Source: Tidjanibacter sp. (GTDB lineage: Bacteria; Bacteroidota; Bacteroidia; Bacteroidales; Rikenellaceae). From it: a stretch of 64,000 nucleotides of DNA. The stretch spans positions 1-64,000 of the forward strand of contig JAFTUI010000018.1 in assembly GCA_017466345.1 (NCBI GenBank), written 5' to 3'. A program made the position numbers and the translations under genes. The notes beneath the pieces were generated by a model. It made no database searches. It was not told the origin of the DNA and saw only the letters and a program-made list of their open reading frames with translations. Positions 43,286-50,130 of the stretch are shown in pieces (the first letter of the stretch is position 1; every line of letters starts with the position of its first letter).

Positions 43286-43674
43286 CTGTAAGCCAACCAC
43301 CACCAACCGCCCTAAGCATTGCCCTCTCTTTTGTTCGCGAACATTTTTCCCAATACCCGCGAATGTTTTGCATTTTAAGACAAAGTTTTTAACTTTGTGG
43401 CAACATACTAATTATTACGCGGAAAGTGTAAGTTTATTCTCGGACACGAATCTGGAAAATTCAAAGAGAGGGAGTAAGCGGACATCTTCCTGCGTCATAT
43501 CCTGCAATGGGATATGGCGTGGGGTTGTTGCTTGTTTTTTCTCGAAGGCATTCCAGAGCCTGTGTCCTAAAAATAAGTTTTCGGCACCACGCTTTCTTTT
43601 TGCTTATAAATCACTATCGGGGTGCGGGTAGTAATAATTTGGAACACAACAAGTTAAACCAAATTTATATTACT
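43286..43674. other. Intergenic region and long leader of the LRR lipoprotein
   Basis: About 390 nt. A perfect promoter sits at 43366-43397 and the gene starts at 43675, so the leader is about 270 nt. It contains a CATATCC/GGATATG hairpin at 43496-43516. In-frame ATG codons at 43507 and elsewhere lack signal peptides and are rejected as starts. Confidence 0.65.
43366..43397 (+). promoter_or_regulatory. Consensus promoter of the LRR lipoprotein gene
   Basis: TTTTG (43366-43370), 19 nt, TAACTTTG (43390-43397): an exact TTTG-N19-TAnnTTTG. Confidence 0.8.
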
Positions 43675-46344
43675 ATGAAAAGATTTTTTACCCTTTTTGC
43701 ACTGCTTGCAATGTTTGCTTTTGCGGGCTGTGAGAACACCGAAGAGCCCCTTTTGAAAGAGGTCTCCTCGCTGACGTTTAACTACTCCTTCCCCTCCATC
43801 AATCAGGGCGAGAGTATGACCAAGGCGGGCAGCAATGCCGACATCTTTGCCGAGTTCTACGCCGCCATCTGTGATGGCAGGCTCGTAGCGCCCTCCTACG
43901 ACCTCACCTTCACCAACATCCTTACGGGCGAGGAGTTCCAGCTGCAAGGTATGTGGAATGTGCGCACCGATGTAAAGATGAAGATGGGTACTTACTCAGT
44001 GAGGGGTACTGCCACCGCTGAGGGAGCCTACATTCAGGATAAATGCTCGATTGTCATTGACGACCCCGAGGTGGTTGTAGACCGCGACGAGGCTACCGTG
44101 ACACTGAGTGCCGCCTATGACTGCGCACTTGTGATTTTCTACGACCAGAGCATTGTATCGGTGGTGAACCATACGGGCGATAGCGACACCTCCCTCTTCG
44201 AGTTCGAGGAGTACATCTACGCATTTGTGAACGACAAGATTTGGGACGGCGTATCTGACTCCTACCTGCTCGGCACCCGCCAAAACGGCTCGGAGTTCAA
44301 GATTCCCACCCAATCACAGCCCTTCATCAAAGGCAAATTCTACGTCTACGATACCACCAAAACAAACTCCTTCGAGAGCATCTTTGACCTCCCCGGAATG
44401 GAGGAGGGAGGAACTGGCGTTGTTGCTTGCTTTGATAATTGTGTGTTTGTTAGAGACGTGAATTATCGTGGATTTACTCTGGATGTAGAGGTTCCCGAAA
44501 GCGTCAAAGAGAATAATCATATGATTAAATGGGTTGCCTGCGACCTCTACTCGTATAACAAGAATAGACACAGAGGTATGTCGGACGCAGATTTGTTAAT
44601 ATTCCACGACGATACTTGGGGTCAGTTCTTTTTTAACGAGAGTACAACACTAATTCTCAACGAGGAAGAGTCGTATATCAAAAACCCAGATGGTACACCC
44701 GATTATAGTGGTGTCCAGTTCTACGACTCTATGGTTCCCGGTCAACCCGAAGTTGTAATATTTGGCGAGTATGCTTGGGGAGAGTGTATATATGGTTGGG
44801 CAGATGGTTACTATACCCCAATGTTTGGCGAACCATCTTTGGATGGGTTGTATGCAAACGGAATGGTTGTGCTGAAACAACCCCAAGAGATGGGCGACCA
44901 TATCACCAATGTTGAGATATTGCCCTCTGGCGAAGATGCCACTATCAGGGTTACGGTAGATGATGATGTCGAAATCTTGTGCATTGCGTTGTACGATGAA
45001 GCCAAATATGCAGAAACGATGAGTTATCTGGACAACAACACCGATTACAGACAGTGGTTTACCACATCGTCTGGTGCTGTTTATGCGGAAATTGTCCAGC
45101 AATTTGAGCCCCAAAATCCAAACTACAATGGCGTCATTGAGGTAAAAGTTAGCGATTATTTTGAAACTATTGATGCAAAATCAGAGTATATTCTTGATAT
45201 AGTTGCTCTCTCGGGCGATTGTGACGGAGATGGCTTCCTTGATGGACACTTACAACATTACGAAACATACAACTTCTATATTGATAAACCACAAGCTAAT
45301 ATGATTTGGTACACTTCGACTGATGGTAATGTCGTAACACCTAATGCCACTGATGTTTTTGGTGCCAACATCGTATCCAATACTTACGAGAATGGCAAGG
45401 GTATAATTATCTTTGATGGCGATGTTACCGAGATTGGAGAGAATGCGTTCTACCTATGTGAGAATCTCGCAAGTATCACGCTCCCCGAGGACATTACTTC
45501 GATTGGTACTATGGCGATGGACACTTGCACAAACCTTTCGGAAGTCGTTATACCCGACTCTGTGGTAACTATTGGCGATCACGCTTTTAATGATTGCTTC
45601 AACTTGTCCAATGTCGTTATAGGCGAGAATGTAACTACTATTTCGGCGTGGGCGTTTAGTGATTGCGTGGCTCTGACGAGCGTTACCATTCCCGATAGTG
45701 TTTCCATAATTGGAGAGGGTGCATTTGGTGCTTGCTACGGGCTCGAACGCTTTGAGGGTAGCAATGTGTCAGCCGATGGTAGGTGCTTGATTTTTAACGG
45801 TGTATTGAAGGCATTTGCGCCAGCAGGGCTGACCGAGTATTCCATTCCTGAGGGAGTCACATCAATTGAGATGTATACTTTTCAAAAATTGGAGCATTTA
45901 ACAAGTATTCATTTCCCCGCGGGACTTACAGATATTTGTAAAGGTGCTTTTGAGTTCTGTTCAGGCTTAACAAGCATCTCGACTGCTGGAACGGATGTAA
46001 AAAACATTCATTATGACGCCTTTACAGATTGTTATGGATTGGTTGAGTTGAATCTGGATGGTGTCGAAACCATACAAAACGCCGCCTTTACAAGATGTTA
46101 TTCTTTGCTAAGCATTACCATTCCCGAAAGCGTAACCCATATTGGTAGCTGGGCTTTTGGTGAATGCGATAACCTTACTAGCGTCTATTTCGAGTCGCCT
46201 ACTCCACCTTTTATGGATTATGATGTATTTGTAGTACCGAAAGAACTTAGCATCTATGTACCTACCGAAAGTGTGGAAGCATATAAAAGCGCAACTTATT
46301 GGGGTATACATACCGACAGCATCTATCCTTACAACTTCGAGTAG
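43675..46344 (+). CDS. BspA-type leucine-rich-repeat surface lipoprotein
   Basis: 889 residues from the ATG at 43675. MKRFFTLFALLAMFAFAGC is a lipoprotein signal (Cys 19) followed by acidic ENTEEP. Residues about 25-240 are an unrecognised beta domain. About 250-540 is paralogous to the plus-arm lipoprotein at 16686 (VPESVKENNHMIKW, ESTTLILNEEESY, MVPGQPEVVIFGEYAWG, VTVDDDVEILCIALYDE, YRQWFTTSSG). About 570-870 holds LRR_5/BspA repeats of about 23 residues (ITEIGENAFYLCENLASITLP, VVTIGDHAFNDCFNLSNVVIG). Codon use shifts from C-ending to T-ending codons near 44400, suggesting a chimeric origin. BspA-type LRRs often mediate adhesion (family knowledge). Confidence 0.88.
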   Translation: MKRFFTLFALLAMFAFAGCENTEEPLLKEVSSLTFNYSFPSINQGESMTKAGSNADIFAEFYAAICDGRLVAPSYDLTFTNILTGEEFQLQGMWNVRTDVKMKMGTYSVRGTATAEGAYIQDKCSIVIDDPEVVVDRDEATVTLSAAYDCALVIFYDQSIVSVVNHTGDSDTSLFEFEEYIYAFVNDKIWDGVSDSYLLGTRQNGSEFKIPTQSQPFIKGKFYVYDTTKTNSFESIFDLPGMEEGGTGVVACFDNCVFVRDVNYRGFTLDVEVPESVKENNHMIKWVACDLYSYNKNRHRGMSDADLLIFHDDTWGQFFFNESTTLILNEEESYIKNPDGTPDYSGVQFYDSMVPGQPEVVIFGEYAWGECIYGWADGYYTPMFGEPSLDGLYANGMVVLKQPQEMGDHITNVEILPSGEDATIRVTVDDDVEILCIALYDEAKYAETMSYLDNNTDYRQWFTTSSGAVYAEIVQQFEPQNPNYNGVIEVKVSDYFETIDAKSEYILDIVALSGDCDGDGFLDGHLQHYETYNFYIDKPQANMIWYTSTDGNVVTPNATDVFGANIVSNTYENGKGIIIFDGDVTEIGENAFYLCENLASITLPEDITSIGTMAMDTCTNLSEVVIPDSVVTIGDHAFNDCFNLSNVVIGENVTTISAWAFSDCVALTSVTIPDSVSIIGEGAFGACYGLERFEGSNVSADGRCLIFNGVLKAFAPAGLTEYSIPEGVTSIEMYTFQKLEHLTSIHFPAGLTDICKGAFEFCSGLTSISTAGTDVKNIHYDAFTDCYGLVELNLDGVETIQNAAFTRCYSLLSITIPESVTHIGSWAFGECDNLTSVYFESPTPPFMDYDVFVVPKELSIYVPTESVEAYKSATYWGIHTDSIYPYNFE

Positions 46345-46405
46345 GCACTAAGAGCGTTAAAGACATTCAGGTCATTAAGGACCTTAAAGAAATTTCGCCA
46401 TTTTG

Positions 46406-46435
46406 CTCGCGGGTATCAAAAAAGATACCCGCGAG
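46406..46435. repeat. Perfect GGGTATC palindrome
   Basis: CTCGCGGGTATC-AAAAAA-GATACCCGCGAG: 12-bp arms around six A. A related imperfect copy is at 35922-35951. It may cap the LRR lipoprotein transcript although no T-run follows. Confidence 0.8.
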
Positions 46436-46477
46436 TGGTTTATATAAGCATTATAAGGCATATAGGGCGTATAGGCG

Positions 46478-46562
46478 ACAGACCTCTCCCGCCCTAACGG
46501 GCACCCTCCCCTAACTTAGGGGAGGGTTAAAAAAACTCTCCCCTTAATTAGGGGGAGAGTTA
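46478..46562. repeat. Structured dispersed repeat, family 1, copy B
   Basis: ACAGACCTCTCCCGCC, then a CCC-TAAC-GGG hairpin, then CCCTCCCCT-AACTT-AGGGGAGGG as in copy A, plus an extra CTCTCCCC-TTAATTA-GGGGGAGAG hairpin not present in copy A. Confidence 0.78.
46529..46562 (-). terminator. Terminator of the radical SAM gene, formed by the repeat
   Basis: On the minus strand AACTCTCCCC-CTAATTA-AGGGGAGAGTT is followed by TTTTTTT (plus-strand A-run 46529-46535). It lies 17 nt downstream of the stop at 46579. Confidence 0.85.
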
Positions 46563-46578
46563 GGCAGATACCAGCCAA

Positions 46579-47658
46579 CTATCTACACAGTCGTTTATAG
46601 TTGCAGTGGAGCAGTTCGTGGTTGTCATCGTAGAGGTGCATACCATTTCCCTCGCAGTAGCGCCACATCTTACAATCTTTACACTCGCCCTTGTGCGCCC
46701 ACTCGCGGTTGCGGAAGGGCTCAAAGCGGTTTTGCCACACCTCCCAAATATCATCTTTGTATATGTTGCCTTGGTCGAAGCCTGCGCGGATGCTCGTACA
46801 GCCCGAGATGGCTCCATCTACCTTTATGCCCACAATGCCCACGCCCGCCTGGCAGCCAAAGAAATTATCCCTAACCTCCGCCTCGTAGTCCCCAAGGAAG
46901 CCCTCGCAAGCGTAGTTGCATTTGATGCGCCCCTCCTTGCGGGTGGAGGCGATAAACTCCATAAGTCCTCTATAATCCTCAGCAGGGAGTTGCAGCGCCT
47001 CATCCTCGGCAGCCCTGCCTACGGGGAAAATCGTAAACAATCGCCACGCTTTGCACCCTTTCTCAATAAGGAACTCTTTGAAATCGGCAAGTTGCGAGTA
47101 GTTGTCACGGCTCACGCAGGTCACAACGTCATAATTGATGCCCTTTGTGGAGGTGATGACTTCGAGTGCCCTCACAGCGTTGCGCCAACTATTGGGGTTG
47201 CGTCTTATGGCGTTGTGTTGCTCCTCGAAGCCGTCAAGCGAGAGGGTTATGGAGCGAAGACCAGCTCTCACGAGCGAGCGCATACGTTCCGCCGTAAGCA
47301 GCATACCATTTGTCACAATGCCCCACGGGTAGCCACGCTTATAGAGTTCTCTGCCAACATCCTCCAAGTCGCGCCTACATAGAGCCTCGCCACCCGTAAT
47401 GACGACCATAACCTTGTTGGGATTGACGTGCGGGGTAATTTCATCCACCGCTGCAAGAAAATCCGCAGCAGGCATATCGGGCACCGTAGATGAGGAGCGG
47501 CAATCGCTACCGCAGTGGCGACAACTCAGATTACAGCGCAGCGTACACTCCCAGAAAATTTCTCTCAGCTCGTGTTTCTCTGCCAAGTCGTGCCTTATGC
47601 CCGCAAAGAGCCTTAGTGCCAAGCGTTTGCGCAGTCCTATTTTATTCACTTTCTGCAT
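46579..47658 (-). CDS. Radical SAM/SPASM enzyme of the rSAM/lipoprotein system
   Basis: 359 residues. Radical SAM cluster motif CNLSCRHC (Cys 42, 46, 49), preceded by another Cys in WECTLR, then VVITGGEAL and GIVTNGMLL. The C-terminal SPASM-type region has CQAGVGIVGIKVDG...GCTS and CKDCKMWRYCEGN...HCNYKRLC, enough Cys for two auxiliary 4Fe-4S clusters. I relate it to the TIGR04133-type family, known to be paired with a small lipoprotein (TIGR04134-type); the family names are from memory. The lipoprotein gene is 12 nt upstream, in the same direction. Probable role: radical-based modification of that lipoprotein, whose chemistry is unknown. Cytoplasmic, no signal peptide. Confidence 0.88.
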   Translation of the reverse strand: MQKVNKIGLRKRLALRLFAGIRHDLAEKHELREIFWECTLRCNLSCRHCGSDCRSSSTVPDMPAADFLAAVDEITPHVNPNKVMVVITGGEALCRRDLEDVGRELYKRGYPWGIVTNGMLLTAERMRSLVRAGLRSITLSLDGFEEQHNAIRRNPNSWRNAVRALEVITSTKGINYDVVTCVSRDNYSQLADFKEFLIEKGCKAWRLFTIFPVGRAAEDEALQLPAEDYRGLMEFIASTRKEGRIKCNYACEGFLGDYEAEVRDNFFGCQAGVGIVGIKVDGAISGCTSIRAGFDQGNIYKDDIWEVWQNRFEPFRNREWAHKGECKDCKMWRYCEGNGMHLYDDNHELLHCNYKRLCR

Positions 47659-47670
47659 ATTCGCAACACT

Positions 47671-48039
47671 CTATTTCTTTTTCATCACAACGCTCACGAC
47701 ATTGTGATTTTCGCTATTAACCACAACACTCTGGGTGCCAAAGTCGCCACCATTAGCCTCGCCATCGCAATCGGTAGCGGTAACAAGCACCGCGTCATAG
47801 AAATTGTAGGAACTCTCCAACAAGAAATGCCCCTCCTTATCGGTAAGACAACTTGTTGCGCCTTCCGTTTCGACTTTGATGCCCTCGATAGGCTCCATAT
47901 CGGTCGTTACGACAAAGCCCTCTACCGAGTCGAAAGGCTCCATTGGCTCATCGTAGGGCACACCATAGCAGGCGGTCAGCATAGGTGCTGCCGAGAATCC
48001 CGCAAGGCTCAAAAGTATGTTCTTAATGCTGCGTTTCAT
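47671..48039 (-). CDS. Small lipoprotein partner of the radical SAM enzyme
   Basis: 122 residues from the ATG at 48039. MKRSIKNILLSLAGFSAAPMLTAC is a lipoprotein signal with Cys 24, followed by YGVPYDEPME, the CYG-P pattern seen in radical-SAM-associated lipoproteins. The mature part is a single carboxypeptidase-regulatory-like beta sandwich (VEGFVVTTDMEPIEGIKVE, TDKEGHFLLESS, DAVLVTATDCDGEANGGDF). Candidate modification sites are the Cys in TSCLTDK and TDCDGEA. It is 12 nt upstream of the radical SAM gene. An upstream ATG adding nine residues (48066) is less likely because the basic n-region begins at MKRS. No promoter is recognised directly upstream. Confidence 0.85.
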   Translation of the reverse strand: MKRSIKNILLSLAGFSAAPMLTACYGVPYDEPMEPFDSVEGFVVTTDMEPIEGIKVETEGATSCLTDKEGHFLLESSYNFYDAVLVTATDCDGEANGGDFGTQSVVVNSENHNVVSVVMKKK

Positions 48040-48085
48040 AGGCGTAACAGTATTTGGGGTTATCAACTCCTTACATTAAGGATGC

Positions 48086-48120
48086 ACAAAGGGGGCAAAA
48101 TGTTGCATCGCCCCCTTATT
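48086..48120. terminator. Terminator between rluA and the rSAM/lipoprotein pair
   Basis: AAGGGGGC and GCCCCCTT, 8 bp, with a 13-nt loop, followed by ATT on the plus strand and TTTGTG on the minus strand. It lies just after the stop of the RluA-family gene (minus). Confidence 0.6.
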
Positions 48121-48130
48121 ATACTATCTT

Positions 48131-48823
48131 CTACGACTGGCTCTCCTCGAAGAATGCCCAGAGAGCATCGCCCGTGGGGACGGGGGCGGTAATTTTGAGG
48201 GGCTCTTTTCTTACGGGGTGGATGAACTCCACGCTACGCGAGTGGAGTGATATGCCACCACCCTCGTTGGAGCGTTTGGCACCATATTTCAGGTCGCCCT
48301 TGATGGGACAGCCCACCTTCGAGAGCTGGCAGCGTATTTGGTGGTGGCGACCCGTGATGAGTTGCACCTCCAAGAGTTTATAGTTCTTGCTGCCACCCAG
48401 CATCTTATAGCGCAGTTCGGCACGTTTGGCATCGCCCTTCTGGGAGTTATAAGCCACTGCCTTATTGGTCTTGCCATCGCGAGTGATGAAGTGCACGAGC
48501 GTACCCTCCAACTCCTCGGGAGCCTCCTCGCACACAGCCCAATAGCGTTTGTCTATCTTCCTATCGCGCACCATCTCGTTAAGCCTCACGAGTGCCTTGC
48601 TGGTCTTGGCAAAGAGCACCACGCCACTCACGGGGCGGTCTATGCGGTGCACAACACCGAGGAACACCTCGCCAGGTTTCTCGTCACGCACCTTGATGAA
48701 CTCCTTAATCTCGTCCTCCAAACCGAGCGTACCCTCAGCATCGGACTGCACCAAGTCGCCCGAGTGTTTATTGATGGCGAGGATGTGGTTGTCCTCGTAG
48801 AGTATATCTTGTTTCTTAAACAT
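48131..48823 (-). CDS. RluA-family pseudouridine synthase
   Basis: 230 residues. Catalytic motif VVHRIDRPVSGVVLFAKT (HRIDRPxSG, active-site Asp), plus YWAVCEEAP, YKLLEVQLITGRHHQIRCQLS and PIKGDLKYGA. Lacks an S4 domain at the N-terminus, so of the short RluA/RluC type. It converts a uridine in rRNA or tRNA to pseudouridine; the exact site cannot be told. A TACCTTTG box at 48861-48868 lies within the 3' end of the cdd gene and could drive it. Terminator downstream at 48086-48120. Confidence 0.92.
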   Translation of the reverse strand: MFKKQDILYEDNHILAINKHSGDLVQSDAEGTLGLEDEIKEFIKVRDEKPGEVFLGVVHRIDRPVSGVVLFAKTSKALVRLNEMVRDRKIDKRYWAVCEEAPEELEGTLVHFITRDGKTNKAVAYNSQKGDAKRAELRYKMLGGSKNYKLLEVQLITGRHHQIRCQLSKVGCPIKGDLKYGAKRSNEGGGISLHSRSVEFIHPVRKEPLKITAPVPTGDALWAFFEESQS

Positions 48824-48852
48824 TGTGTGTTTGGGTTTTTAGTTACTTACTT

Positions 48853-49308
48853 TTAGAGTTCAAAGGTAAAAGGCAGCAGGTCGCTCGCCCTATTCACAAC
48901 CGAAGCCGACCCTGCACCGCTCATAATAACCTTAAAGTCCAAGCCTTGACGTTTCTCCACATCGTGCAGCACCTGACGGCACTGACCACAAGGGTAGCAC
49001 TCCCTATGGCTGGGCTCGGAGGCGATAGCCAGAGCCACAATACGATCCTCGGGCGAGGTTGCCTGATGGTGGTAGAGCAATGTGCGCTCGGCACACAAGC
49101 CAGCAGGATAGACCTCGCTCTCGATGTTGCTACCCGTCACAATCTTGCCACTTTCGAGCCTTGCAGCCGCACCAACGTGGAAGTGCGAGTAGGTGGCAAT
49201 AGCACCCTCGCAAGCCCTCTGGGCAGCCTCAACGAGTTCTCTATCCTCACTCGTCATATCCGCTATGGAGTCGTAGTGTTCGTACTCCAACGTCATCTTC
49301 TTTTCCAT
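48853..49308 (-). CDS. cdd: Cytidine deaminase
   Basis: 151 residues from the ATG at 49308. Zinc-binding motifs FHVGAAARLESG, GLCAERTLLYHH (C-A-E with catalytic Glu) and CYPCGQCRQVL (PCxxC). Deaminates cytidine/deoxycytidine in pyrimidine salvage. The frame is open further upstream to 49467, but that part translates the dispersed repeat and has no similarity to deaminases, so it is rejected. 29 nt upstream of the rluA start, so co-transcription is possible. Confidence 0.94.
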   Translation of the reverse strand: MEKKMTLEYEHYDSIADMTSEDRELVEAAQRACEGAIATYSHFHVGAAARLESGKIVTGSNIESEVYPAGLCAERTLLYHHQATSPEDRIVALAIASEPSHRECYPCGQCRQVLHDVEKRQGLDFKVIMSGAGSASVVNRASDLLPFTFEL

Positions 49309-49377
49309 AACTTTATCATTAAAAACATCTTGCCATCCCAAGCAAAATCTATGCCCATAGATTTTGCTCCTTAATAC

Positions 49378-49424
49378 ACACGCCACCGCCTCAACGGGCA
49401 CCCCTTCTAACTTAGAGAAGGGAA
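49378..49424. repeat. Structured dispersed repeat, family 1, diverged copy C
   Basis: CGCCTCAACGGGCACC followed by CCCTTCT-AACTTAG-AGAAGGG. The AACTTA loop is as in copies A and B, but the stem is CTTCT/AGAAG instead of CTCCCC/GGGGAG. Confidence 0.6.
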
Positions 49425-49437
49425 TTCTCAATTCTCG

Positions 49438-49517
49438 CAAATGCGAGTAAGCGAGGGCAGAGGGCACTTGTGCACTATGCCGAGCGGGAGCATTTTAGAC
49501 AAAACAAAGTTTTGTCA
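49438..49517. repeat. Structured dispersed repeat, family 2, copy A
   Basis: GCAAATGCGAGTAAGCGAGG, hairpin 1 (GGCAGAGGGCAC-TT-GTGCACTATGCC, 10 of 12 paired), CGAGCGGGAGCATTTTAGA, hairpin 2 (GACAAAAC-AAA-GTTTTGTC), then AATT. Copy B is at 60213-60292. Confidence 0.82.
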
Positions 49518-49539
49518 ATTCTCAATTCTCAATTCTCAT

Positions 49540-50130
49540 CTACTCCCAGGGCCAGCACCAAGTGCGAGCCTTTGTGGTGTAGGAGTTGCCATCGGTGAGT
49601 TGCACCTTGCACTTCGAGCGTGTAGAGAATATGGGGTTGATGTAGTGCCTTAGAGTCTTGCTCTTACCGCTGAGCACCGACTCATCGCCATATTTGGGGT
49701 TGGGGGTCAAATAGAAGACCTCCATACGCACCCTCACGTTCTCGGCAGGGGCGGCAACAACATCGCCCTTGGCAACCTTGTCGCCCTCTTTGACCACAAT
49801 GCCATCAATACCTTGCAAATAAGTATAAATACCCTCTTCGTGGCGGATGAGCACATCGCGCTCCATAACGCTCTCCACAACGCCATCGCGGGGAGCAACG
49901 ACACCCGTAGGCTCCGAAGCAACAAGTTCCCAAGCGCAGAATTGGACCAAATTGTGGCTATGTCCTAAGCCCATACTCACAGGCGTAAGGCTATAAGCCA
50001 CACACTTCACACCCTTATCAAAGGGCAGGCGATAGAGGGCATCGGTCTGTGGCGAAGACACCACAACACTCTGTGCGCCAAGCGAAAGCGAGCACACAAG
50101 CATCACAAAAGCTACTACTACTCTTTTCAT
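49540..50130 (-). CDS. Exported LytM/M23-like protein with degenerate active site
   Basis: 196 residues with signal MKRVVVAFVMLVCSLSLGAQ. Residues about 60-140 fit a LytM (M23) fold: GLGHSHNLVQFCAWEL, GVVAPRDGVVESV, VLIRHEEGIYTYLQGIDGIVVKEGDKVAKGDVVA. Key metal residues differ from active M23 peptidases: the HxxxD motif is not kept and the usual HxH is YTYL-like, so it is probably a non-catalytic LytM scaffold. The C-terminal Lys/Arg/Trp-rich end (RTWCWPWE) is unusual. The start codon overlaps the stop of rlmD (ATGA), implying translational coupling. Likely periplasmic; role in cell-wall regulation is an inference. Confidence 0.75.
   Translation of the reverse strand: MKRVVVAFVMLVCSLSLGAQSVVVSSPQTDALYRLPFDKGVKCVAYSLTPVSMGLGHSHNLVQFCAWELVASEPTGVVAPRDGVVESVMERDVLIRHEEGIYTYLQGIDGIVVKEGDKVAKGDVVAAPAENVRVRMEVFYLTPNPKYGDESVLSGKSKTLRHYINPIFSTRSKCKVQLTDGNSYTTKARTWCWPWE

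Larger units (their letters stand above)
46345..46578. other. Repeat-filled intergenic region
   Basis: No gene. It contains TTAAGGA-like short repeats (46350-46392), the perfect GGGTATC palindrome, CATATAGGGCGTATAGG-type sequence, and family-1 copy B, which ends in the terminator of the radical SAM gene. Confidence 0.75.
49309..49539. other. Intergenic region made almost entirely of dispersed repeats
   Basis: Holds family-1 copy C (49378-49424), family-2 copy A (49438-49517) and an AATTCTC/TCAATTC heptamer array (49516-49539) that ends exactly at the stop codon of the LytM-like gene. No gene is supported. Confidence 0.75.

Noticed and set aside
43507-43674. N-terminal extension of the LRR lipoprotein
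   Set aside because: The lipoprotein signal peptide begins at the ATG at 43675; the extension would place it internally.
49309-49467. N-terminal extension of cytidine deaminase
   Set aside because: The added residues translate the family-2 repeat and heptamer DNA, not deaminase sequence.
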